A stretch of 64,000 bases of DNA from an uncultured Corynebacterium sp. (GCA_943913645.1 CALTYZ010000007.1:1-64000), one strand, 5' to 3'; shown: positions 17,715 through 27,997, counted from the stretch's first letter. The notes: generated from the letters alone by a model not told the origin. Numbers and translations are program-made.

Positions 17715-17763
17715 AGTCGAGCAGTGTACCCGCTGCTGACGCGTTGCGCCAGTTCACCCGGGG

Positions 17764-19809
17764 CTAACGGGGCTCAAACGGGTTCCACTCGCCGGGGTCG
17801 AACTCCCAGACGTTGTAGCCAACGGTCTCATCTTTGCGAATCACTTCACCAGCTTCGATCTCCTGGTGGCCGATCAGCCCCGAGTCCACGAGCGCACCTG
17901 TAGGCACGGCTGGGCCTGCCACCATGCGACCGGTCCAGCCCGCCTCACGCAGTGCGCTTTCCGCCTCCTTCGGAGTCATGCGGGTAATCTCCGGCATGCT
18001 CAGCAGCATATTATTAGAAACGCGCAGCTCCACCGTTGTTCCCGCGTCCACTTCGGTGTTCGCGCCAGCCACGGCAAGGACTTCGCCTTCTGGGCGCTCC
18101 GAATCCACCCGGCTCACAGTTGCCCGCAGGCCGAGCTGGGTCAACATCGCCGTTGCCTGATTGACGTCCATGCCAACCAATGACGGTACCTGAACTTTGT
18201 CCCGGCCCGAGGAGACAGTCACCGTCACCTTCGAGCCCTTCGACAGCTGTGCACCAGCCGCCGGGTGCTGTGAGATAACAATGCCTTCTGGAACCGTGTC
18301 GGAGGTCTCGCGCCGAATGTCCTCGCTGAGCTCAAGACCAGCATCAGTCAACGCTTCAGATGCCTGCTGGGCGGTCATGTTCGTGATATCGGGTACGTCG
18401 GTCAGTTCGCGCCCTGTGGACACGCTCACCGTCACTAACGTGCCTTTGCCCAGTTCAGATCCTGCGGTCGGGTTTGTGCCAATGACATCACCACGTGGCA
18501 CATCAGGGCTCGCCTCATCCGAGATCGCCACCTGGAACCCGAGCTTCTCAAGCTCAGCGACCGCCTCATCGCGAGGCTTGCCGGCAACATCCGGCAGGGC
18601 GATCATTTCCTTTACCGCAGCGGAGTCATCCGAATCCCCGGAAAGGAATTGGTAGGCAAACCAACCGGTCGCTGCCAGCACCAGCGCCCCGATAATTGCG
18701 GCAAGCCAGGTGGACCAATTCGAGTTGGTCTTCTCGTTCGCCCGCCGATGGTCCTGGTACCGCGACCCAGCTGGCGGACCAACAGGTGGGGCGTACTGCA
18801 CTGCCTGGCCCGCAGCAGCGGGCGCGATCCCGGTGGCGGGCATCGCTTGACCAGCCGGCACAGCTGGGGTGACCACAGTGGCCAGGTTTGAGACAGTCTC
18901 CGGGTAGGGCTGAGAACTGAACTCTGTGTTCGCGTTGGCCAAGTGGTTGCGCGCCGCATTGGTGACCGAGCCGCGTTCAAGCAGCGCCAGATCCACCCCC
19001 ATCTCAGCAGCGCTTTGGTACCTGTCCGCAGGGTGTTTTGCCATCGCGGTTAGGATCACCGAGTCAATGTTGACCGCTTCTGTGTCGTTCAAGACAGTGG
19101 AGATCCGTTTGCTGGGAGGAATTGGGTCCTCCTGCACGTGCTGGTAGGCCACAGCAAAGGCTGATTCCCCCTCAAATGGTGGCACCCCCGTGACCGCTTC
19201 GTAGATAACACACCCGAGCGCGTAGACGTCACTGCGGGCATCGGCTGCTTTGCCGCGGGCTTGCTCCGGCGAGAGGTACTGGGCGGTACCGATCACCGCT
19301 GAGGTTTCCGTGATCTCGGAAGTGGCATCATCTAAGGCGCGGGCGATGCCGAAGTCCATCACCTTCACCACGCCGGTGTTGGTGACCATGATGTTTGCAG
19401 GTTTGACATCACGGTGGATAATGCCCGCCTCATGGCTTGATTGCAGGGCACGGGTCACCGGAATCATGAGCGCTGCCGCTTCTTGCGGCGTCATCGGCCC
19501 ATCTTCGCGCACCATGTCGCGCAAATTTCTACCTGCGACCCGCTCCATCACGATGAACGGGATGTCCACATCGCCGATGACCTGGGAGCCCGTGTCGTAT
19601 ACGGCGACGATGTTCGGGTGGTTCAACCGCGCGGAGTTTTTCGCCTCCTGCCGGAACCGTTCCCGGAAGTTCGCGTCGCGTGCCATGTCGACCTTGAGCA
19701 TTTTTACCGCCACTTCGCGGCCCAAGACACTATCGGTCGCGGCATAGACATCGCTCATGCCGCCAGTGCCGATGATGTCGCCGAGCTCGTAGCGGTCAGC
19801 GATCTTCAT
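17764..19809 (-). CDS. pknB: Serine/threonine protein kinase PknB with PASTA domains
   Basis: 681 residues. The cytoplasmic kinase domain (about 1-275) has the P-loop IGTGGMSDVY, the VAIK-type lysine, HRDVKPAN and DFGIA. After a Pro/Ala-rich linker comes one membrane segment (about 354-374) and four extracellular PASTA repeats (about 385-650), which in this family bind muropeptides or lipid II and localise the kinase to growth sites. It phosphorylates cell-wall and division proteins and is opposed by PstP in the same operon. The start lies three bases after the pknA stop. Confidence 0.95.
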   Translation of the reverse strand: MKIADRYELGDIIGTGGMSDVYAATDSVLGREVAVKMLKVDMARDANFRERFRQEAKNSARLNHPNIVAVYDTGSQVIGDVDIPFIVMERVAGRNLRDMVREDGPMTPQEAAALMIPVTRALQSSHEAGIIHRDVKPANIMVTNTGVVKVMDFGIARALDDATSEITETSAVIGTAQYLSPEQARGKAADARSDVYALGCVIYEAVTGVPPFEGESAFAVAYQHVQEDPIPPSKRISTVLNDTEAVNIDSVILTAMAKHPADRYQSAAEMGVDLALLERGSVTNAARNHLANANTEFSSQPYPETVSNLATVVTPAVPAGQAMPATGIAPAAAGQAVQYAPPVGPPAGSRYQDHRRANEKTNSNWSTWLAAIIGALVLAATGWFAYQFLSGDSDDSAAVKEMIALPDVAGKPRDEAVAELEKLGFQVAISDEASPDVPRGDVIGTNPTAGSELGKGTLVTVSVSTGRELTDVPDITNMTAQQASEALTDAGLELSEDIRRETSDTVPEGIVISQHPAAGAQLSKGSKVTVTVSSGRDKVQVPSLVGMDVNQATAMLTQLGLRATVSRVDSERPEGEVLAVAGANTEVDAGTTVELRVSNNMLLSMPEITRMTPKEAESALREAGWTGRMVAGPAVPTGALVDSGLIGHQEIEAGEVIRKDETVGYNVWEFDPGEWNPFEPR

Positions 19810-19812
19810 GGT

Positions 19813-21387
19813 TTACGACTCACCTCCTCGGCCCTGTAGAACAAATGGCAATTCTATCCCAGGCGGCAATCCAGGCAACGGCTGCTCGCCCTCGGACGAC
19901 GGAGTTGGTTGTGGTGTACCCGAATGTGATGATGGCGCCGGAGTCGGGGACTGCGTCGGCTGCGTCGGTTGTTCTGGCTGCGGTTCCGAAGTGCTCGGCG
20001 GCGGAGGCGGCGCATGCGTTTCAGACTCAAAGGTCAACGTTCCCGGCTCGTGCGGTTCGGACACTGTTGCGCGTGTCGACGTCGACGCGGTGGTTGCTTC
20101 CGTTGACTCCTCGGTAGAGGTCTCTGGTGAAAGCGTTTGCGTTTTCGTCACCGTCGGTGGGGTTGTTGTCGGCGTGGCTTTCTCCTTACCACCAATCACC
20201 CCGCTGCTCAGTGCCCATGCTAGGCCGCCGCCGATGACCGCGAGCGCCAACAAACCAGCGATGATCGGGCCCACCTTCGAGCCTTGCTTTTCAGGTGGCC
20301 CGTCGTCATAGCCCAAAGCGGTCATCCCTGGCTGCGCGGCGCGCGCAGGGACCCCCGGACCATATGGTCCACCCGGCCCGCCCGGGCCACGGGCGCCTGC
20401 CATGGTCTGGCCAGACGGAGGGTACGCGCCGGCGGGGCGCTCAGTGCGGTTATCGGAGACGTCTGCAAGCATCTGCGTCGATGCTGTCGGCGATGGTTCG
20501 GTCGCAATCATCTGGGTGCGGCCACCCGGTTGGGACGGGCGCTCGCCTTGACGGACCTGGCTAATCGCCAGCTGCATCTCGTTGCCATCTTGGAAACGGT
20601 GCTGCGGGTCCTTACGCAGACCGATCTCAATGAGTTCGCGAGCAGGCGCGGACACAGAGATCGGCAGCGCCGGTGGTTCATTGTTGACGTGTGCGAGTGC
20701 AACCGAGACTGATGAATCCCCCGTGAACGGGCGGGTGCCTGAAAGCAACTCGTAGCCGACGACAGACAGTGAGTACACGTCTGACGCCGGCGTCACGTCC
20801 ATGCCTTGGGCCTGCTCGGGTGAAACGTACTGGGCGGTACCCACCACCATGCCAGTGCGGGTAAGTGGTACTGCAGCAGCCGCCTTTGCAATGCCAAAGT
20901 CGGTGATTTTGATCTGCCCGTTTTGGGTGATCATGAGGTTGCCTGGCTTGATGTCGCGGTGGACTAGCCCCATGCGGTGGATGACAGCCAGCCCGTGCGC
21001 CGCCTGTTCCAACACATCAAGCGCCATGTCTTCGCTGAGACGGCCTTCGCGCACGATGAGATCCGCGAGTGACTCGCCACGGATGTACTCGAGCGCGATG
21101 AAACAAATGGTCTGCCCCGTTGGGGTGGGCACTTCGCGGTAGTCGTAGGTTGCCACCACGTTTGGGGAGTTGATGCCTTCCGCGGCTAATGCCTCGTTGC
21201 GGAAGCGGGTCAAAAACTCCTCGTTGGAGGAAAACTCAGGGCGCAATACCTTGATGGCCACCTCGCGCTGGTTGGGCACGTCATCAGCCAACCACACGGT
21301 AGACATCCCGCCGTGGCCAATGATCCACTGCAGCTGGTAGTCGGAGCCGATCAGTTCTTGCAGTTCATCGCGGTTTTCTGTATTCAT
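19813..21387 (-). CDS. pknA: Serine/threonine protein kinase PknA
   Basis: About 524 residues from the ATG at 21387, ten bases after the pbpA stop. The kinase domain (about 15-275) has GHGGMSTVW, HRDIKPGN and DFGIA. A linker leads to one membrane segment (about 370-392) and a short Thr/Pro/Glu-rich outside tail with no PASTA repeats, as usual for PknA. It regulates cell shape and division together with PknB and is the upstream partner in the operon. Confidence 0.95.
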   Translation of the reverse strand: MNTENRDELQELIGSDYQLQWIIGHGGMSTVWLADDVPNQREVAIKVLRPEFSSNEEFLTRFRNEALAAEGINSPNVVATYDYREVPTPTGQTICFIALEYIRGESLADLIVREGRLSEDMALDVLEQAAHGLAVIHRMGLVHRDIKPGNLMITQNGQIKITDFGIAKAAAAVPLTRTGMVVGTAQYVSPEQAQGMDVTPASDVYSLSVVGYELLSGTRPFTGDSSVSVALAHVNNEPPALPISVSAPARELIEIGLRKDPQHRFQDGNEMQLAISQVRQGERPSQPGGRTQMIATEPSPTASTQMLADVSDNRTERPAGAYPPSGQTMAGARGPGGPGGPYGPGVPARAAQPGMTALGYDDGPPEKQGSKVGPIIAGLLALAVIGGGLAWALSSGVIGGKEKATPTTTPPTVTKTQTLSPETSTEESTEATTASTSTRATVSEPHEPGTLTFESETHAPPPPPSTSEPQPEQPTQPTQSPTPAPSSHSGTPQPTPSSEGEQPLPGLPPGIELPFVLQGRGGES

Positions 21388-21397
21388 GGTCAGCCAC

Positions 21398-22849
21398 CTA
21401 TCTTCCTTCCGCGTCTGCAGCCGGTCCGGCGGGAGCCGCATTCAGTATTGCGCGGCCAATCGGTGCGGAAACCTTGCCGCCAGTTGCGCTTGGACCGGTG
21501 TTACCGCCGTTTTTGACTACGACAGCCACCGCGACGTCCTTCGCTGGGTCGAAGGCGACGTACCACACGTGCGGGTCAGCGCCTTCGGCGTGTTCAGCGG
21601 TGCCGGTCTTCGAGGCAAAGCTGTTGCCGTCGTAGCCGGATGTACTGCGCTCCGAACCGAACATGAGGTCTTTGAGCGTCGACGCCTCATCCGGCGTGAT
21701 TGCCTCATTGAGCTCTTTCGGTTTGGTTGCAGACAGCTCGCTGTGGTCTGGGCGCAGCACACGGCCAACCACGTATGGGGACATACGCACCCCATCGTTG
21801 GCCACAATGCCCGCCATGACAGCAGCCTGCAGTGCGGTCATAGTGACGTCGCGTTGGCCGATGGCGGTTTGTGCAAGCTCGGCACCGCCAGGAACCTCGC
21901 CAAGTGAGCCGCTTGCTGTCGGCAGCCCAAGATCATAGCGCTCGCCAACACCAAATGCGGTGGCTGCATCGCGTACCGCTTCGGGGCCAACGTCGAGTGC
22001 CATCTGCACAAAGGCAGTATTGCACGACAATGCAAAGGCAGTTGTCAACGGGACATCCCCGCCGCTGCCGCAGACTTTGCCGTCGTAGTTCGTCAGCGGA
22101 ACGTTCGTGCCAGGCAGAATCGTCTCTGCTTCGCCGGTGAGCATCGCATCGGGTGTGTACCCGGCTCGCAGGCCCGCAGCAGTGGTAATGATCTTGAAGA
22201 TAGAACCCGGGGGCAGCTGCTCTTGGGTTGCATGGTTGATCAGCGGCTGGCCTGGATCACTATTGATATCGGCCCATGCCTGCTCCGTCGTCTCCGGGTT
22301 GGAGATGGTGTTCGGGTCGTAGGACGGCGAGGATGCCATCGCCAGCACTTCGCCGCTGGATGGGCGTAGCGCGACGATCGCCCCGGAATACCCGCGATCT
22401 GAAAGCTGGTCGTATGCCAGTGCCTGCAGCTGCGGATCAATGGTCAGTTCAACCGTGTTGCCTTTGCGGTCGCTTTCGCGCCCGGTGCGGAAAAAGCGGG
22501 AGGCGCCGCTGCCGGTTTCGCCCATGAGCTGTGCGTTGAAGCCGGCCTCCAGCTGGGCGGTGCCGTAGGTGTTGGACACGTAGCCGAGCACCGGCGCAAA
22601 CGAGAACGGCATCCTTGGATACGACCGCTGGTAGATATCAGAGTCGTTCTTGAACGACTCGGCGAGCACCTCATCACCCGCGATGATTTGGCCGCGGTTG
22701 ATCTGCCTGAGCTCCAAGGTGAGGCGAGAGTTGCGCTCATCTTGGGCATACTCTTGCTCCTTGAAGGCTTGGATGATGCTCAGGTTGACCAAAAGCGCCA
22801 CAATGAGGAGCAGTGAAAATGTGGCACCGAAGCGGATTGATTTGTTCAT
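21398..22849 (-). CDS. pbpA: Penicillin-binding protein PbpA (class B transpeptidase)
   Basis: 483 residues. One N-terminal membrane anchor (about 8-28), a dimerisation region, then the transpeptidase domain with the active serine in GSIFKI (SxxK), SCNTAF (SxN) and KTGTAE (KTG). It cross-links peptidoglycan during septation and elongation. Its ATG overlaps the rodA stop by four bases, giving a paired glycosyltransferase/transpeptidase unit. Confidence 0.95.
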   Translation of the reverse strand: MNKSIRFGATFSLLLIVALLVNLSIIQAFKEQEYAQDERNSRLTLELRQINRGQIIAGDEVLAESFKNDSDIYQRSYPRMPFSFAPVLGYVSNTYGTAQLEAGFNAQLMGETGSGASRFFRTGRESDRKGNTVELTIDPQLQALAYDQLSDRGYSGAIVALRPSSGEVLAMASSPSYDPNTISNPETTEQAWADINSDPGQPLINHATQEQLPPGSIFKIITTAAGLRAGYTPDAMLTGEAETILPGTNVPLTNYDGKVCGSGGDVPLTTAFALSCNTAFVQMALDVGPEAVRDAATAFGVGERYDLGLPTASGSLGEVPGGAELAQTAIGQRDVTMTALQAAVMAGIVANDGVRMSPYVVGRVLRPDHSELSATKPKELNEAITPDEASTLKDLMFGSERSTSGYDGNSFASKTGTAEHAEGADPHVWYVAFDPAKDVAVAVVVKNGGNTGPSATGGKVSAPIGRAILNAAPAGPAADAEGR

Positions 22850-24234
22850 CGCGCGCTCACCCCGTTGCGTGCGAGCGCTTCGAGCCCGATTCCTGGGGCT
22901 GCGGCACGTTCAATTGCCTGCGGCTGGGCCACCGGTTCCTCAGGACGGTTAGCACCGTTAGAGATGCGAAGCAACAGTGCCAGCAGGATGTAATTGGCCA
23001 TGATGGATGAACCGCCAGCAGACATGAACGGGGTAGTCAGCCCAGTCATCGGCAGCATTGAGGAAACACCGCCGGTCACCACAAAGATCTGAATGGCAAG
23101 GGTGGTGGCAAGACCCGCAGCAAGCAGCTTGCCATATGAATCGCGTACCTGCAGTGCGGCGTGGAATCCGCGGGTGACCAGGATTGCAAACAGGCAGAGC
23201 ACACTCGCAAGACCGATAAGGCCGAGCTCTTCACCGATGGCGCAAAGAATGTAATCCGAGTGTACGACAGGGACCAGCTCGGGGTGGCCGTAACCAAGGC
23301 CGGTGCCGCTGAGCCCGCCCCAGGCCAAGCTCATCAACGCGTTCGCGGGCTGGTTGCCGTAGCCCTCAAAGTCCGCGAACGGGTCGATGAAGTTAGCGAC
23401 ACGCTGTTGGATTTTGGAGCTGACCTGGTAGACGGCATAACCGCCAATGGCGACCAGACCAACACCGATGAGCAGCCACGACGCGCGCCCAGTTGCGAAA
23501 TACACCATGCCGAGCACGGTGGCGAACAACAGCAGCGCCGGGCCGAAGTCGTTGGAGACCGCCATGATCATCATGGCAACCGCCCAGACGACCATGATCG
23601 GTGCCAGATCCCGCAGGCGCGGAAAGATCAAGCCAAAGACCCGCTTGCCGGCCACAGTGAACAGGGCGCGCTTTTGTGAGAGCAGTTGGGCAAAGAAGAT
23701 GAGCAGCAAGATCTTGGAGAACTCGCCTGGCTGGATCGAAAAAGGCCCGAGCCAGATCCAGATTCGTGCATCTGCAAAGTCTGGGGGTTGGGGCCACACC
23801 AGCGGCAGCGCCAGCAGCACAAGCCCGACGAGGCCAAGCAGGTAGGAGTAGCGCGAAAGTGCCTTGTGGTCGCGCACGACAATGAGCGTGAGCACCATCA
23901 GCACAATGCCGACCAGTGACCACATCATCTGGCGGCCGGCCATCGCCCCGTATTCAGAACGTTCGGCCAGATCGAGGCGATAAATAATGACAAGCCCGAT
24001 GGCATTGAGCGTAGCCACCACCGGCAGCATGGTCTGATCCGCGTAGGGGGCGAGGAGCCCGATGGCCACATGCGCGACTGCATAGACTACGACGAACCCG
24101 CCGACGAGGTAGAGCATCTCAGCACTGAGTGCTCGTCCTTGGCTCAGTTCCAGGCTGAAGAGCATCAGCAGCAGCAGACCGGCAGAGCAGAGCAGTAGGA
24201 AAAGTTCCCTGCTGCGTCCAAGTACTCCCGTCAT
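22846..24234 (-). CDS. rodA: RodA/FtsW-family peptidoglycan glycosyltransferase
   Basis: 462 residues with about 12 membrane segments. The SEDS family stretch includes WLGPFSIQPGEFSKI and ALMSLAWGGLSGTGLGYGHPELVP, the region around the catalytic Asp loop, and GGVSSMLPMTGLTTPFMSAGGSS near the C-terminus. It polymerises lipid II with its partner transpeptidase PbpA, encoded directly downstream. Both ends overlap neighbours by four bases. Confidence 0.93.
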   Translation of the reverse strand: MTGVLGRSRELFLLLCSAGLLLLMLFSLELSQGRALSAEMLYLVGGFVVVYAVAHVAIGLLAPYADQTMLPVVATLNAIGLVIIYRLDLAERSEYGAMAGRQMMWSLVGIVLMVLTLIVVRDHKALSRYSYLLGLVGLVLLALPLVWPQPPDFADARIWIWLGPFSIQPGEFSKILLLIFFAQLLSQKRALFTVAGKRVFGLIFPRLRDLAPIMVVWAVAMMIMAVSNDFGPALLLFATVLGMVYFATGRASWLLIGVGLVAIGGYAVYQVSSKIQQRVANFIDPFADFEGYGNQPANALMSLAWGGLSGTGLGYGHPELVPVVHSDYILCAIGEELGLIGLASVLCLFAILVTRGFHAALQVRDSYGKLLAAGLATTLAIQIFVVTGGVSSMLPMTGLTTPFMSAGGSSIMANYILLALLLRISNGANRPEEPVAQPQAIERAAAPGIGLEALARNGVSAR

Positions 24235-25637
24235 TTCTTCACCTCCCTGCAGCTCTGGTCGTTTTTCTTCGCACTTTCTTTTTCATCGACGCACACTGGT
24301 AGCGCCTCCTCCGCGAGTTGGCCAAGCATGGCAACCACTTCGTCGTACGTTCCCCCCGTGAAGCGTTCAACAGTATCGCGCGAGCTTTCCGGAAGGTCTT
24401 TCTCACCGAAGACGTGACACTGTCCCGGCTTGGTGTTTCCGTTGTCACCGCTGGAGTTTGCAAGCTCGGCTGCGACGATCTGCAGCTGGTTGCGCTCATC
24501 GATGCAGGCAACCTGGATGGCCTGGTGGCTGTGCGCCGACCCGTGTTCGATTGCGAACTCGCCATTGTCGTTGATTGAAATGAAATAGTGGTCGACGTCG
24601 CGGTTTTGCACCCACATCACCGCCGCGAACGTGAGAATCACCGCAAGTAGCAGCGCCCCCATGATCCACGGCCAGATAGTACGGGCGCGGGCCTTATGAG
24701 GACCCTCCTCGTCGCCTGCACCAACCTCAGCGCTGACACCGTCGGCTGGCGGTGTTTTGCTGCGATTATGGTCAGGCGGGATCGTCTCGGATTTGCGCAG
24801 CAGTGCTGCCGCGCGGCTGGCAGAGGAATTCGGGTGCGTTGACTCGTATGTTGGCGCCAATGCACCTACGAGAGCGGGGGCTGGTTCGTCGCTTGTCGAC
24901 GCTTCACCGGCCACCACATCAGCCACCACCACCGTAATGTTGTCGGGGCCGCCGGAGCGCAGTGCAAGTTCAATCAACCGCTGTGCGGCAACCTCAGGGC
25001 TGCCTTGTTCAAGGGCAACGGCGATTGTCTCATTAGTAACCGGGTCGCTGAGCCCATCGGAGCACAACAGGACACGATCGCCTGCCTTCGCGGGGACCAT
25101 TTCTAGATGCGGTTCCACGGACCGACCTGTGTAGGCCTTTAAAATGAGTGATTTTTGTGGGTGGGAGGAGATGTCCTCCGGGTTGAGTTTTCCTTCGTCA
25201 ACAAGCGATTGCACGAAGGTGTCGTCGACGGTGAGCTGACGTAGTGTGCCGTCTCGCAGCAGATAGCCTCGAGAATCACCGACGTGGATCATGCCGAATT
25301 CCTCGCCGTTGAACATCAGCGCAGTCAGCGTTGTGCCCATGCCTTCTTGTTCAGGGTGGCGAGAGACGGACTCATCAATTGCGACATTGCCGTCTTCGGC
25401 AGCGGCCCCGAGGAGAGCAAGCAGGTCAGCAGCACCGGGTTCCTTGTCGAGGTGCTCAAGGTGCTGGATGATCAGCTGCGAGGCGACCTCACCCGCAGCA
25501 TGTCCCCCCATGCCGTCTGCGAGCGCAAGCAAGTATGGGCCTGCGTACGCGGAATCTTCGTTGTTTCCGCGCACCAGGCCTCGGTCAGATGCTGCGACGT
25601 AGTGCAGCCGCAGTGGAGGTTTGCGTTTTTTCGTCAT
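24231..25637 (-). CDS. pstP: PP2C-family Ser/Thr phosphatase PstP
   Basis: 468 residues. The cytoplasmic PPM/PP2C domain (about 10-240) shows the metal-binding signatures GLVRGNNEDSAY, LALADGMGGHAAGE, HVGDSRGYLLRDG, LLCSDGLSD and GGPDNITVVVAD. A linker, one membrane segment (about 325-345) and a small outside domain with cysteines follow. It removes phosphates added by PknA and PknB, closing the regulatory loop within one operon. Also called Ppp in corynebacteria. Confidence 0.95.
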   Translation of the reverse strand: MTKKRKPPLRLHYVAASDRGLVRGNNEDSAYAGPYLLALADGMGGHAAGEVASQLIIQHLEHLDKEPGAADLLALLGAAAEDGNVAIDESVSRHPEQEGMGTTLTALMFNGEEFGMIHVGDSRGYLLRDGTLRQLTVDDTFVQSLVDEGKLNPEDISSHPQKSLILKAYTGRSVEPHLEMVPAKAGDRVLLCSDGLSDPVTNETIAVALEQGSPEVAAQRLIELALRSGGPDNITVVVADVVAGEASTSDEPAPALVGALAPTYESTHPNSSASRAAALLRKSETIPPDHNRSKTPPADGVSAEVGAGDEEGPHKARARTIWPWIMGALLLAVILTFAAVMWVQNRDVDHYFISINDNGEFAIEHGSAHSHQAIQVACIDERNQLQIVAAELANSSGDNGNTKPGQCHVFGEKDLPESSRDTVERFTGGTYDEVVAMLGQLAEEALPVCVDEKESAKKNDQSCREVKK

Positions 25638-26083
25638 GGCACCAGCCTCACTATCGAGCGCCCCATCTTAATATCGGTGCCCGTAGTGACCCGCTCCGGC
25701 TGGTCAATTCGCATGCCTTGCACGTAGGTGCCGTTGCGGGAATCCAAGTCTTCTACGAACCAGTCACTGCCGCGACGGAACAGGCGCGCATGGCGCGAGG
25801 ATGAGAAGTCGTCGCCCAATTGGAAGTCATTTTCTGGTCCGCGCCCGATGGTGAGTTCTTCAACGCTTGCGATGTCCATGTGCGAGCCTTGCAACGGGCC
25901 ATCGACAACGGCGAGCTGGCGGGCCGTTTCCCGCCGCGTCGGCGACTGGCTCGCTGCTTGTCGGCGTACCGGACCCGCGGCGCGCACGACATCTTTGCGC
26001 TGCGCCGACATGACGAACACGATGAACAGCCACAGCAGCGCCAGCAGCCCGAAGCGGGCGATTAAAATGACCGCGGAATCCAA
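25634..26083 (-). CDS. fhaB: FHA-domain protein FhaB
   Basis: 149 residues. An N-terminal membrane segment (about 7-27) is followed by a cytoplasmic linker and a C-terminal FHA domain (about 62-149) with TIGRGPENDF, SSRHARLF and DLDSRNGTYV, the phosphothreonine-binding loops. In mycobacteria FhaB (FipA) binds phosphorylated division proteins. Its stop overlaps the pstP start by four bases. Confidence 0.92.
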   Translation of the reverse strand: MDSAVILIARFGLLALLWLFIVFVMSAQRKDVVRAAGPVRRQAASQSPTRRETARQLAVVDGPLQGSHMDIASVEELTIGRGPENDFQLGDDFSSSRHARLFRRGSDWFVEDLDSRNGTYVQGMRIDQPERVTTGTDIKMGRSIVRLVP

Positions 26084-26184
26084 TGGGCGAACCTTCCTGG
26101 TGTCAGATGAATCGTGTCATGGTACCGGTAGGGGACCGGCTCGTGCGCGTGGCGGGGGTAATGCTCCAGCCACGGCTGGACCAA

Positions 26185-27099
26185 CTACGGCTCAAATAGC
26201 TCCGTGCTGGGGTGAGCGCTGCCATCGTGATAACCCGCCGCAGCGTCGGAAGCACCGGCGGTGGGGCTTTGTGCCTGCAGGGGTGCGCCCGGGCCGATGA
26301 TGCGGACCTCAATGTGCGAGTGGCCAACGGTGATCACATCGCCGTCGGCGAGCATCCAGTTCTCAACAGCTTCGTCGTTGACGGTGGTGCCGTTGGTCGA
26401 TTGCAGGTCAACGAGGACTGCCACTTCGCCGTCCCAGGTGATTTCTGCGTGCTGGCGCGAAACGCCGGTGTCTGGCAGGCGGAAGTCTGCTTCATTGGAG
26501 CGGCCGAGGATGTTGGAGCCTTCGTGCAGCATGTAGGTGCGCGAAGACCCGTCCTGCAAAAGCAGGCTCACGGTGGACTGGCCGCCGCTTTCGGTGTCTT
26601 GAGTTGGCGGCGTGCTGGTTGGTTCGGACATATCATCCTCCTGTTTCTGTGCCTCCGCGCGATGGCGTGGGCGCGGTTCCGGGTCGGCGAAGATTGCGTC
26701 GAACCCGCTGCTGACTTCAGGTTCGGCATCGATATACGACGAAACGCGCAGCTGGCCAGTCCGCAGACCGGACTCTTCTGCAATGCGCACCACGGGTGGG
26801 CCATCAAGGCGCCAGCCCTGGTTACGGGCGAAGCGCATGAGCTGCTCGGCGAGTGCGTAGGGTAGTTGTGCGTCTTGGGAAAGATTCTCTAGATCCTTCG
26901 AGGACACGCCGACCGCGTACACGTTTGGCGCGACCACGTCGCCGTTGTCGCCGACACTGATGGCATCTTGGGCGTCTTGTTTAATCAGCTCTTCAATTTC
27001 AGCCGGCACGAGTTTGCCGCCGAAAACCGCAGCCATGGAGTTGTCCAAGCCACGCTGAATAGTACTGTCTAGCTTTGCTAGCTTGTCCATGAACGTCAT
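26185..27099 (-). CDS. fhaA: FhaA: DUF3662 and FHA-domain protein
   Basis: 304 residues. The N-terminal DUF3662 domain (about 1-120, FDRTIQRG-like start, KLVPAEIEELIKQD) is followed by an acidic, Pro-rich linker and a C-terminal FHA domain with NILGRSNEADFRLPDTGVSR and DLQSTNGTTVN. In mycobacteria FhaA binds phosphorylated MviN/FhaA partners and links PknB to peptidoglycan precursor control. A strong AAGGAGGTG precedes the ATG at 27099. It is the first gene of the operon that runs to crgA. Confidence 0.93.
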   Translation of the reverse strand: MTFMDKLAKLDSTIQRGLDNSMAAVFGGKLVPAEIEELIKQDAQDAISVGDNGDVVAPNVYAVGVSSKDLENLSQDAQLPYALAEQLMRFARNQGWRLDGPPVVRIAEESGLRTGQLRVSSYIDAEPEVSSGFDAIFADPEPRPRHRAEAQKQEDDMSEPTSTPPTQDTESGGQSTVSLLLQDGSSRTYMLHEGSNILGRSNEADFRLPDTGVSRQHAEITWDGEVAVLVDLQSTNGTTVNDEAVENWMLADGDVITVGHSHIEVRIIGPGAPLQAQSPTAGASDAAAGYHDGSAHPSTELFEP

Positions 27100-27777
27100 T
27101 TTCCCCGCACCTCCTTCCGAGCGTCATGTGAGTGGGTCTGGGTGCTTATTACCGCTTATAACCCCGTCAGTATATGTTGTGAACGCCACGCGAACCTAGA
27201 CGTGGCGTCGATGTGGGTGTTTGTGAGACTGAGAGCTCACGACCTTACAGTGCGACCGAGCCGCACGGGATGTGGCGCATAGAAGTATCCCTTCTGCCGA
27301 ATTCCTACTGTCGTTGGACGGGTCAATTTTAGGAGGTAGGCGACGTGCCCGTGAGAAAATGGAGAATCACACCACTGTGATGCTCTTCGATTGCGCACCG
27401 CTGAAGCTTTAGGGAAGCTGTGTGGATAAAGTCTAAAATCAGCAGTAGGACGTTTTATTACGCCTGACCACGAGTATTTTTGTCACCCTAAGTTAATAGG
27501 GTAAAGTCAGAGACTCAGCAGATAAATCAAATGCAATGGGTAGGAGTTTTAGAGATAGACCCCAATTTTGGGGGTGTATTGATGCCCTGACACACTTCCA
27601 GTTGCCTTCGACAGTCGACGACACTACCGGTGACATGGCACCAGTGGCCACAGCTTTACTTCTTTCGCTGGTCCCGCGGGCCCTGAGGTGGGGCAGTACA
27701 GGCAGTGTGTATGCGGGGAAATACGCTGGCGATTTGGTAGCTTGGCCAGCGCCGGTGCTATATTGATCTGGTCACCT
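27100..27777. other. Long intergenic region between fhaA and tRNA-Leu
   Basis: No credible protein gene. It must contain the promoter of the fhaA-crgA operon (minus strand) and that of the tRNA (plus; a CTATATTGA -10-like element at about 27759-27767). A 76-codon plus-strand frame at 27536 lacks a ribosome binding site. Confidence 0.45.
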
Positions 27778-27864
27778 GCCCGGGTGGCGGAATTGGCAGA
27801 CGCGCTGGCTTCAGGTGCCAGTGTTCGCAAGGACGTGGGGGTTCAAGTCCCCCCCCGGGCACCA
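27778..27864 (+). tRNA. tRNA-Leu (CAG anticodon)
   Basis: The acceptor arms GCCCGGG and CCCGGGC pair perfectly and the CCA end is encoded (27862-27864). The anticodon stem CTGGC/GCCAG holds the loop TTCAGGT, giving anticodon CAG. A long variable arm and GTTCAAGTC T-loop fit a class II leucine tRNA. In corynebacteria a tRNA-Leu follows the fhaA gene in this place. Confidence 0.95.
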
Positions 27865-27872
27865 TGTGCAGT

Positions 27873-27909
27873 CTCGAGACATCGTTCCCTACGGTGTCTC
27901 GAGTTTTTT
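27873..27909 (+). terminator. Terminator of tRNA-Leu
   Basis: CTCGAGAC (27873-27880) pairs with GTCTCGAG (27896-27903), followed by six T residues. Confidence 0.9.
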
Positions 27910-27997
27910 GTTGCGTCAGGTGCACCGGAGCAGATTTGTTGAAGGGCGGAGATGAAGGTTTAGACTTTTTGCATAAACGGTTGAAAGAGGTGGGACG

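Noticed and set aside
27536..27766. 76-codon plus-strand frame upstream of tRNA-Leu
   Set aside because: No start signal, and its end overlaps the tRNA promoter; unlike any known product.
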